NCBI GenBank assembly: GCA_015484595.1
Contig: WFMM01000095.1
Location: 1 to 48,795, forward strand
Reading direction: 5' to 3'
DNA: 48,795 nucleotides
Source of the DNA: Nitrospirota bacterium
GTDB lineage: Bacteria > Nitrospirota > Thermodesulfovibrionia > Thermodesulfovibrionales > JdFR-85
The notes below the pieces were generated by a model. It made no database searches, was not told the origin of the DNA, and worked only from the letters and a program-made list of their open reading frames with translations. Of this stretch, positions 19,225 through 26,467 are shown piece by piece. The position numbers and the translations under genes are program-made. Position 1 is the stretch's first letter. The number at the start of each line of letters is the position of its first letter.

Positions 19225-20215
19225 TCCTTTCTGAAATATATGTATTAACTGGTCTTGTTATCTTTACAGCCTGACTTCCTCTGTGAAATCCAGGCAAACA
19301 GTAAAACTTCTCTATCCCCTCAACCTTGAGGAGGAATTCATCATTCATTGACTTTCCAAGGGTTATGACATCACCGGTCTGGAGGTTAAGTATGTCACGC
19401 ACCGTAAGCTCTGCCCTGTCTATCTCCACAGATATCTCCACAGGTGCCCTGAGCAGGTTGTTGATGAGCCTCTGCATCCACTGTTTGTCATCACTGGATG
19501 GGTTACTGCCAAGTCCACCTGAGTTTAATTGTTCCTTCAGAGGTTCGATCATTACATTGGGTAGAACGATGTGAAACTTTCCAACAAACTCACCAAACTC
19601 TATGTTAAAGGTGCTTTTTATGACCAGGTCAGAGGAGTTAAGGATGTTTACATAGTTTGGATTTGTTTCACTACCAACAAAGGATGGGTTAATCTCCTGT
19701 ACGGGCTCCCAGGCAGCCCTGTAGTCATTCAGACATATCTCAAGCAGTCTTGCAATCACCCTCTGCTCAAGGGCAGTGAATGGACGGTTTTCGGTTTTTA
19801 TCTCAGATACGCTGCTGTTACCAAAGAAGAACTCAAGGACAGCAAAGACAAGGGGTGCCTCAAAGACCACCAGGGCCTTTCCAGGAAGGGGTTTTAGTTC
19901 GATTATGTTTATGCTTGATGGCACGGGAATAAACTGCATGAACTCTCCGTACTTTACAAACTTCTGACCGTCAGGGGTTATCTTTATAATCTGATTAACA
20001 AGGTTTGAGATGGAGACCTTTTGAATCTTCGAAAACCTCTCGTTTATGCTTTCAAGCCCTGGAAGACTTGCCTGAATTATCTGTGCCTGAGATGTAAGGT
20101 CAAAGGGCTGTATGTCTTCAGAGTGGGGAGCCTCTTCAGGCTCTGTATCCACCTCTCCTTCCTTTACGCCCTGAAGAAGGGCATCCACCTCGTCCTGTGA
20201 TAGGATGTCACCCAT
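19208..20215 (-). CDS. fliM: flagellar motor switch protein FliM
   Basis: MGDILSQDEVDALLQGV; SPOA domain at C-terminus. Confidence 0.95.
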   Translation of the reverse strand: MGDILSQDEVDALLQGVKEGEVDTEPEEAPHSEDIQPFDLTSQAQIIQASLPGLESINERFSKIQKVSISNLVNQIIKITPDGQKFVKYGEFMQFIPVPSSINIIELKPLPGKALVVFEAPLVFAVLEFFFGNSSVSEIKTENRPFTALEQRVIARLLEICLNDYRAAWEPVQEINPSFVGSETNPNYVNILNSSDLVIKSTFNIEFGEFVGKFHIVLPNVMIEPLKEQLNSGGLGSNPSSDDKQWMQRLINNLLRAPVEISVEIDRAELTVRDILNLQTGDVITLGKSMNDEFLLKVEGIEKFYCLPGFHRGSQAVKITRPVNTYISERSEKNG

Positions 20216-20230
20216 ACCTGTTTCTCCTTT

Positions 20231-20734
20231 TTATTGCATTACGAATTCTGTGAAATAGACATTCTTAAAGATGTCCTTTCCAACTGCCGCGTTTGCCCTC
20301 ATCAGGATCTCGTCTTTTAACTGAAACTTTCCCTCTGGTGTGGTGATGGAATCAGCGGTTTTACTGCTTATCAGAGTGATAATGGCATCCCTGATCGGAG
20401 GGGTCTTTTCCTTTGCAAGGTCTTCAAAGGACTTGTCAATCAGCTCAAGCTGCATGGTGCACTTGAGAAACCTGCCTCGCTCTGAGAGGTTTACCACAAA
20501 GGGGTCAAGGGCAAACAGCACGGGCTGTTCCTCCTTAACCTTTTGCTGCTGTTGCTGCTGGTCTGCTTCTGCTTGCTTGGGCTTTGCAAGGAACTTTGTG
20601 TAAGCAAAAAAACCACCTCCACCAACAAGCACCACTGCCACTATGATTATTATCAGGAGCTTTGACTTGCCCTTTTTGGGCTTTGCCTCCTCTGATGACT
20701 CCTCTTGCTGCTGGTCTTTTTCCTCATCTGCCAT
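20231..20734 (-). CDS. fliL: flagellar basal body-associated protein FliL
   Basis: N-terminal TM, poly-Q linker, FALDPFVVNLSERGRFLKCTMQLEL...FKNVYFTEFVMQ. Confidence 0.92.
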   Translation of the reverse strand: MADEEKDQQQEESSEEAKPKKGKSKLLIIIIVAVVLVGGGGFFAYTKFLAKPKQAEADQQQQQQKVKEEQPVLFALDPFVVNLSERGRFLKCTMQLELIDKSFEDLAKEKTPPIRDAIITLISSKTADSITTPEGKFQLKDEILMRANAAVGKDIFKNVYFTEFVMQ

Positions 20735-20924
20735 CTTTGTTTACCTCCTTGAAGGTTTTCTGCCCCAAAGCGATGGGCTTACTTGCTCCACCTGATATTC
20801 AAAGACCATGCCTGAATTAAAAAGCTTGAAAAATCAATAAATTAGCCGTTCATTGTCAACAGGCTGACACGGTCTGGGCCAGAGACATCTGACACAGATT
20901 TGACAGTTGGCTGTAAGAGATTTC

Positions 20925-20951
20925 TAAAGATTGTAAGAATTTGTCCGATAC
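20925..20951 (+). promoter_or_regulatory. sigma28 (FliA) promoter for the chemoreceptor gene
   Basis: TAAAGATT-N11-TCCGATAC, upstream of the MCP at 21074. Confidence 0.8.
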
Positions 20952-21073
20952 TGCTATAGGAGCATAATCGTACTGAATGACTTACTTAACAAAACAGGGT
21001 ATTTTTTTATGGATATTCTAAGAGCCTGATTCAGGGTTTAATTCAATGAAAATGCAGAAAAAAAGGAGGCATT

Positions 21074-22693
21074 ATGAAGGGGTTACAGATTAAGTTTGTG
21101 TCTCTATTAGCCCTTTTCGTGATCTTCTTTTTTGGGAATTATCTGACAGTAAAAAGCTCAGCAGGCTCTGCAGGGGCTTACGAGGCTACAGTGGACATTG
21201 CATTTGGCTTTTTTGTCCTTTCTTTAGCCTTAGCCATGGTTGCCTATTACTATTTCAGGAGACACATACTTAAGAGGTTTTACTATATCCTTGATAAAGC
21301 CGATAAACTGGCTCGCTATGACCTTAGCTCAGAGGTGATATGCACTGGCAGAGATGAACTTTCCTCTCTATGCTCTGCAACAGGAAGGCTCTCAGAGTCG
21401 TGGCAGAAGATATTGAGAGAGCTCTTAAGTATTTCTGCATCTCTTTCAGATAGCACGGCAAATGTATGGTCTGAGATGAATAACAACATAAAGGGTGTGA
21501 ATATTCAGAACAATCAGGCTCAGCAGATAGCCAGTGCAGCAGAGGAGATGAGTAAGACCTCCGTGGATATTGCACAGAACGCCTCAAACGCTGTAAAGAT
21601 GACCACTGCCGTCACCAGGGTAGCCAATGAATCCATGACCGACATGGACAGCACCATGGATGTTATGAACGAGCTTGCCCTTTCAAGCGGAGAGCTTGGT
21701 GAAATGATGGAGAAACTCAATAGCTCCATCACCAGGATAAGCAGTGTGGTTAGTATAATAAATGACATTGCTGACCAGACCAATCTTCTTGCACTGAATG
21801 CAGCCATTGAGGCTGCAAGGGCAGGAGAGCACGGAAAGGGCTTTGCGGTGGTTGCCGATGAGGTAAGAAAACTCGCTGAAAAGACCGTAAAGGCCACAGA
21901 CGAGATAGCTCAAACTATTAAATCCATACAGGAGGAGTCCCTTAAAACCAAAGAGCAGGTTGAGCATTCCATCAGCAAGGTGGGAAGATCAATCGAACTT
22001 ATCAACAAAACCAAGGCTGCCCTTAACAGGATAGTTGACCATGCAAGGCTTTCTGAGGATGAGGTCACAAAGATTGCTGCAGCAACTGAGCAACAGTCAG
22101 CCACTACTGAGGAGATAAGCCAGACACTTGAGGCCTCTGTAAGTGCTTCGAGAGAACTTTTTGAAAACCTGAAGTCAACCATCAGTGAGGCAAACAGGAT
22201 GTCAGAAAGGCTGATATACCTTTCTGGAGTAATCGACAGGTTTAAACTCCCCGAGGATATGCATATTGAACTTGACAGGGCAAAGGCGGCACACAAAAAC
22301 TGGGTAATCAGACTTTACAGGATGTACTACAGTGGTGAGCACATAGACCCTTCGGAGCTTACAGACCACACTGCCTGTGCCTTTGGTAAGTGGTATTACG
22401 GCTCCGGGGCTGAGGTCCTGGGTGACCTTAAGCAATTCAGAGAGATAGAGTCACCTCACAGAGAGATACACGCACTGGCAAGGGCAGCAGTTGAGGCATT
22501 TCAGCAAGGTGACAGACAGAGGTGTCTTGAGCTGATAGAGCAGGTTGACAGGACAAGTAAGACCATAGTAGAGCACATAGATGCCCTTAAAGGCATAGGA
22601 AAAGGGGAGGGGGTATCAGAGCAGTCATCCCCTGAGAGACAACGCCTTGCCGAATCCCCTTCGTTTTCATATTTTTTAGCAGATAAATTATAA
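21074..22693 (+). CDS. methyl-accepting chemotaxis protein with C-terminal CZB-type zinc-binding domain
   Basis: MCP signalling tip ([42 protein letters not shown]); C-terminal [22 protein letters not shown] matches CZB. Confidence 0.9.
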   Translation: MKGLQIKFVSLLALFVIFFFGNYLTVKSSAGSAGAYEATVDIAFGFFVLSLALAMVAYYYFRRHILKRFYYILDKADKLARYDLSSEVICTGRDELSSLCSATGRLSESWQKILRELLSISASLSDSTANVWSEMNNNIKGVNIQNNQAQQIASAAEEMSKTSVDIAQNASNAVKMTTAVTRVANESMTDMDSTMDVMNELALSSGELGEMMEKLNSSITRISSVVSIINDIADQTNLLALNAAIEAARAGEHGKGFAVVADEVRKLAEKTVKATDEIAQTIKSIQEESLKTKEQVEHSISKVGRSIELINKTKAALNRIVDHARLSEDEVTKIAAATEQQSATTEEISQTLEASVSASRELFENLKSTISEANRMSERLIYLSGVIDRFKLPEDMHIELDRAKAAHKNWVIRLYRMYYSGEHIDPSELTDHTACAFGKWYYGSGAEVLGDLKQFREIESPHREIHALARAAVEAFQQGDRQRCLELIEQVDRTSKTIVEHIDALKGIGKGEGVSEQSSPERQRLAESPSFSYFLADKL

Positions 22694-22701
22694 TCTTAAT
22701 T

Positions 22702-24135
22702 ATGAGTAAAACCCACAGAGGTGGTGCTATCAGAGAGGGGCTAAGGGGGATCTCTGTCCTTGTAGTGGATGAAGATGACGAAAGGCTCGAGTCCTTTATT
22801 GATGAAATGGCACCCTATGGTGCCGAGATTTACACGACCAGTGATGTATCAAGACTTGGAGAGATAGTCAGGGAAAAGGATTTTGATTACCTCTTTTTTT
22901 CAGCCAGTAGTATCTCTGAGTTAGACATCATAAACAGCATACTAAGAGACACCCCTAAGAGGGCAAGACTGATTTTGCTTGCAGATGTAAAGCTCCTTGA
23001 AGAGCTTGACGAAGATGACCTCAGCACGCTTCATGATATATATTTAAAACCAGTAAACCCAATGCGCATAGCCCTTAACATATCTTCATCATACAGGAGT
23101 TCTGATGTGAGCACCTCTCTTACACCTGTTGAGAGTTATGTTAAGCAGCTAAAACCCTACATGATATTTCGTTCTCCCCAGATGAAACGCATCATGATGA
23201 CTCTGCCGCGGATTTCTGCCTCTGAGCAGCCTGTATTAATAACCGGTGAGACTGGAACTGGAAAGGAACTGGCTGCAAGGGCAATACACTTTCTAAGCAA
23301 AAGACGGGAGGGAAATTTCGTTGCAGTAAACTGCGGTGCTATTCCTGACACCCTTATAGAGGGTGAACTCTTCGGTCACGAAAAGGGTGCCTTTACAGGT
23401 GCCTTAAGGACACATAAGGGAAAGTTTGAGATTGCTAACAGGGGCACCCTGTTTCTTGATGAGATAGGCGATATGCCCCTTTCGCTTCAGGTAAAACTGC
23501 TCAGGGTGCTTGAGGAGGGAGAGATATACCGAATCGGTGCGGAAAGGCCTGTTAAGATTGATGTCCGGGTGATTGCTGCAACGAGAAGAGAACTGCATAA
23601 GGCGGTACAGGAAGGGCTTTTCAGGGACGACCTTTACTATAGATTGAATGTCCTGAAGGTACACCTTCCACCCTTAAGGGAAAGGACAGAGGATATCCCT
23701 TTGCTGGCAATACACTTTTTTCACAGGGCACTGTCTGAGCTTGGGCTTAGCCCTCCACACCCTGAACTTTCTAACGGCTCTATTGACATGCTCGAAAGAC
23801 TGCCCTGGAGAGGAAACATAAGGGAACTTCGTAACCTTATGACCAGGGTAGCCACCTTTTTTGCTCCCCGAAAAAGACCTGTTCTTCCTGCTGACATCCT
23901 TCACCATCTTGACGAATTCTCTATTCAATACCTTATGGAGCATCAGGACATACCCCATCATAAAGAGGGTATCTTTATTCCAATTGGCACTCCCCTTGAA
24001 AAGGCTGAAGAGATAATCATTAAAGAGACCCTTAGATTTACCAGGGGCAATAAAAGCAGGGCTGCAAGGATTCTTAACATCGGTATCAGGACGATCAGAA
24101 GAAAGCTGAATAAGTACAGTAATAGGCCACAATGA
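22702..24135 (+). CDS. sigma54-dependent activator (degenerate receiver + AAA+ + Fis-type HTH)
   Basis: GETGTGKELAARAIH Walker A, GAFTGA loop, TLFLDEIGDMPLSLQVKLLRVLEEGEIYRIG; N-terminal REC-like with Asp replaced (DYLFFSASS); C-terminal GNKSRAARILNIGIRTIRRKL HTH. Confidence 0.93.
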   Translation: MSKTHRGGAIREGLRGISVLVVDEDDERLESFIDEMAPYGAEIYTTSDVSRLGEIVREKDFDYLFFSASSISELDIINSILRDTPKRARLILLADVKLLEELDEDDLSTLHDIYLKPVNPMRIALNISSSYRSSDVSTSLTPVESYVKQLKPYMIFRSPQMKRIMMTLPRISASEQPVLITGETGTGKELAARAIHFLSKRREGNFVAVNCGAIPDTLIEGELFGHEKGAFTGALRTHKGKFEIANRGTLFLDEIGDMPLSLQVKLLRVLEEGEIYRIGAERPVKIDVRVIAATRRELHKAVQEGLFRDDLYYRLNVLKVHLPPLRERTEDIPLLAIHFFHRALSELGLSPPHPELSNGSIDMLERLPWRGNIRELRNLMTRVATFFAPRKRPVLPADILHHLDEFSIQYLMEHQDIPHHKEGIFIPIGTPLEKAEEIIIKETLRFTRGNKSRAARILNIGIRTIRRKLNKYSNRPQ

Positions 24136-24194
24136 CCTACTGCGGTCATCCTGACCTTCCTTGAATAAATAATTAATTAGGCCAAATTGACCTA
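24123..24194 (+). promoter_or_regulatory. three putative enhancer (UAS) dyads, consensus TAGGYCA-N3-TGACCTA
   Basis: TAGGCCAcaaTGACCTA 24123-24139; (gc)GGTCAtccTGACC(tt) 24142-24158; TAGGCCAaatTGACCTA 24178-24194. Confidence 0.75.
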
Positions 24195-24256
24195 CAAAAG
24201 AGAGGGCATTCCAGACAGCTGTTCCTAACCTCTTGAAATTAAAGGAAAAATAAAAC

Positions 24257-24272
24257 TGGCACGGCTATTGCT
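24257..24272 (+). promoter_or_regulatory. sigma54 (RpoN) -24/-12 promoter upstream of hsp20
   Basis: TGGCACG-gcta-TTGCT, with the canonical GG...GC spacing. Confidence 0.92.
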
Positions 24273-24342
24273 ATTCTATTTAATGAAATCGTCAAAAAGA
24301 TGAGTCAATTTGATGAAATAAAAATCATTAAAGGAGGTGGTA

Positions 24343-24801
24343 GTTATGTTAGTCAGGGACATTGAGAGGACCTTAAATCCATGGAGGATGCTCAGAGAGT
24401 TTGAAAGAGAGTTTGACAGGCTTCACAGGGAGTTTGATAACCTCTTTTCACAGTTTGGTGAGGTTGCTGAGGTTGAGTATCCAAGGGTTAACCTGCTAAG
24501 TGATGCTGATAAGGCCCTGGTGCAGGTAGAGATTCCAGGTGTAGAGCCAGATAAGATTGACATCACTGCCCACGAAGACACCCTCGTGATAAAGGGTAAG
24601 AGAGAGCCTGTGGAGCTTAAAGAAGGCCAGAGGTATCATCTAAGGGAGCGTTACGAGGGTGAGTTTTCAAGGACCGTAAAGCTTCCATTCAGGGCTCAGA
24701 TTGACGGTATCAAGGCAAGATACTCACAGGGTATCCTGACGATTGAGGTTCCCCGTGCTGAGGAGGACAAACCTAAAAAGATAGCCATTGAGAAGGCATA
24801 A
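24343..24801 (+). CDS. Hsp20 small heat shock protein 1 (ORF track starts 24337)
   Basis: Alpha-crystallin domain PRVNLLSDADKALVQVEIPGVEPDKIDITAHEDTLVIKGKRE...GILTIEVPRAEE. Confidence 0.93.
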   Translation, partial: VMLVRDIERTLNPWRMLREFEREFDRLHREFDNLFSQFGEVAEVEYPRVNLLSDADKALVQVEIPGVEPDKIDITAHEDTLVIKGKREPVELKEGQRYHLRERYEGEFSRTVKLPFRAQIDGIKARYSQGILTIEVPRAEEDKPKKIAIEKA

Positions 24802-24808
24802 GAGACTT

Positions 24809-25075
24809 GGTTATTGGGTTAATTGCGTTCTTTGCGTTTATCGCGTTGATTGGGTTAATCGAGTTCATTGCGTTCTTTGCGTTAATCTCGTTAGTTGCAT
24901 TAGAGAGTTTGTAGTTTGAGATTTGGAGTTTGGGATTTGTTTAGGATTTAGGATTTAGGATTTAGGATTTAGGATTTAGAAATTAGAATCTGGTTAGTGG
25001 TTATTGGGTTAGTTTTGTGTAGGTGAGGTAGTTTACTACACCCTACACGCTACCCCTTACACCCTAAAATAAAGG
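24809..25075 (+). repeat. composite intergenic repeat: 9-bp GCGTT-type array + 63-bp core + TTTAGGA tandem + CACCCTACACGCTACCCC tail
   Basis: Core ttgcattagagagtttgtagtttgagatttggagtttgggatttgtttaggatttaggattta at 24895-24957 is repeated exactly at 45862-45924. Confidence 0.88.
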
Positions 25076-25087
25076 AGGTGAGCAGTT

Positions 25088-25444
25088 ATGGCTGAAGTGC
25101 TAAAACATGAACTTAAGACGGTTGTGCCAGCTATAGACATCATAGAAAGGGATGACCACTATGAGATGTTAGCTGACATACCTGGTGCAAAGGAAGATAC
25201 AATTGATGTTACTGTAAATCGTGACCTTCTAACTATTACTGCTGAGGCTAATATCGCCAGTCCTGAGGGTATGACCGTGCATTACAACGAGTATGGACCG
25301 TGCAGGTATCAGAGAACCTTCAGGATACTCGATGACATTGACAGAGAAAACATAAAGGCTCATTACAAAAACGGGGTGCTGAGCCTTAACATTCCAAAGG
25401 CTGAGCAGATGAAGACCAAAAAGATTGCGATTGAGGCGAAGTAG
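25088..25444 (+). CDS. Hsp20 small heat shock protein 2
   Basis: DDHYEMLADIPGAKEDTIDVTVNRDLLTITAEA...GVLSLNIPKAEQMKTKKIAIE. Confidence 0.92.
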   Translation: MAEVLKHELKTVVPAIDIIERDDHYEMLADIPGAKEDTIDVTVNRDLLTITAEANIASPEGMTVHYNEYGPCRYQRTFRILDDIDRENIKAHYKNGVLSLNIPKAEQMKTKKIAIEAK

Positions 25445-25516
25445 GGTGGGGACTCAAAGGGTCTCCGCCCCTTTGAAACCCCGATAAGGAATAATAATTT
25501 GACCATATAGGGGGAT

Positions 25517-25541
25517 TTTGAGGGGGCTTAGCCCCCTCAAA
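25517..25541. terminator. strong hairpin between hsp20 genes 2 and 3
   Basis: TTTGAGGGGGC-tta-GCCCCCTCAAA, 11-bp perfect stem; no U-tract, so termination is uncertain. Confidence 0.55.
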
Positions 25542-25622
25542 GCCCTTGTGAAGGATTTTGAAAGAGGAAGATTATTTTAAGCCTGTTAAAGTAGGTTAAA
25601 CTTAAAGAAAGGAGGTGTGATT

Positions 25623-26111
25623 ATGTCCATCAGGGATCTCATTCCTTCAAGGTTTACCAGGAAGGAGGTGCCTGTAAGGAGAGTGGAAGACCCCTTCAGG
25701 AGCTTTATCTCCGAGGTTCACGACCTGTTTGACAGGTTTTTCAGTGACCTTGCTGTTGAGCCAACCACGCTTAGGGGTGATTTTGTTCCCAGAGTGGATT
25801 TCGTTGAAGAAGACAAGGAGTACCTCCTGAAGGCAGAACTGCCAGGGCTTTCAGAAAAGGACATTGATGTAACCATGGACGAAGATAGCATCACAATAAG
25901 GGGAGAGAAAAGGGAAGAAAAAGAGGAAAGCAGAAAGGGTTACTACTATGCTGAAAGAAGCTTTGGTAGCTTCCATAGGGTAATACCTCTTCCCCATGAC
26001 ATAGACAGAGACAAAGTTAAGGCAACCTTTAAAAACGGTCTCCTTACAGTGCACCTTCCAAAATCTAAGGAGACCCTGAAGGATGTAAAAAAGATAACCA
26101 TCGAGACCTGA
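25623..26111 (+). CDS. Hsp20 small heat shock protein 3 (ORF track starts 25617)
   Basis: FVPRVDFVEEDKEYLLKAELPGLSEKDIDVTMDEDSITIRGEKREEKEE...GLLTVHLPKSKE. Confidence 0.93.
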   Translation: MSIRDLIPSRFTRKEVPVRRVEDPFRSFISEVHDLFDRFFSDLAVEPTTLRGDFVPRVDFVEEDKEYLLKAELPGLSEKDIDVTMDEDSITIRGEKREEKEESRKGYYYAERSFGSFHRVIPLPHDIDRDKVKATFKNGLLTVHLPKSKETLKDVKKITIET

Positions 26112-26120
26112 GGGGTGTTA

Positions 26121-26166
26121 AAACTCCCCGTCCTCTTCAAGGTTATAGAAGACGGGGAGTTTTTTT
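26121..26166. terminator. bidirectional rho-independent terminator
   Basis: AAACTCCCCGTC...GACGGGGAGTTTTTTT between convergent genes. Confidence 0.92.
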
Positions 26167-26347
26167 ATTCTTCAATGTGAAAGGTGGCAACCTCCTTCAT
26201 GCCAGGCAGGTACTCACCAACAGGAACGAGTTTTTTATTCTGGTTTACACAGTCAATAATTATGTTCCAGAGCTGGTTTAACTCCTCCTTTTCCCTGTCG
26301 TTTTCAGGAATCATCTTAATCAATGTTCCTTCAAGCTCAATCTTCAT
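26165..26347 (-). CDS. small conserved hypothetical protein (60 aa)
   Basis: Good SD on the minus strand (CGGAGGTCTTTATG), divergent TATAAT box, shares the bidirectional terminator. Confidence 0.65.
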   Translation of the reverse strand: MKIELEGTLIKMIPENDREKEELNQLWNIIIDCVNQNKKLVPVGEYLPGMKEVATFHIEE

Positions 26348-26404
26348 AAAGACCTCCGTGTTTTTTTATTTATTATACTATAACAACAAGAGGGATTTTT
26401 AAAT

Positions 26405-26434
26405 TTGCATATAGAGTATTTTTTAAGGTATAAT
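26405..26434 (+). promoter_or_regulatory. sigma70-type promoter for thrS operon
   Basis: TTGCAT-N18-TATAAT. Confidence 0.65.
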
Positions 26435-26467
26435 TTTCAGTTAATCCTTGGTGCTTGGAGGCGTAAA

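Noticed and set aside
20821-20880. sigma54 promoter for the fliL-fliM operon
   Set aside because: Searched the minus strand upstream of fliL by eye; no GG-N10-GC pair with adequate flanking match was found. A TTGACA box is present but the -10 is weak.
20860-20900. CTGACAC direct repeats and TCTGGGCCAGA near-palindrome upstream of fliL/MCP as a regulator site
   Set aside because: Only two short copies with no matching partner elsewhere; insufficient to claim.
24809-24900. 9-bp array considered as a CRISPR-like array
   Set aside because: Period far too short, no 20-40 bp repeat/spacer structure and no cas genes in the window.
24809-24957. 9-bp array considered as a replication-origin DnaA-box cluster
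   Set aside because: Units (TTNATTGCG) do not match the DnaA box TTATNCACA, and no dnaA/dnaN/gyr neighbours are present.
25517-25541. Hairpin between hsp20-2 and hsp20-3 as a RNA thermometer
   Set aside because: It is well upstream of the SD (AAAGGAGG near 25610) and does not sequester it; a simple terminator or processing hairpin is more likely.
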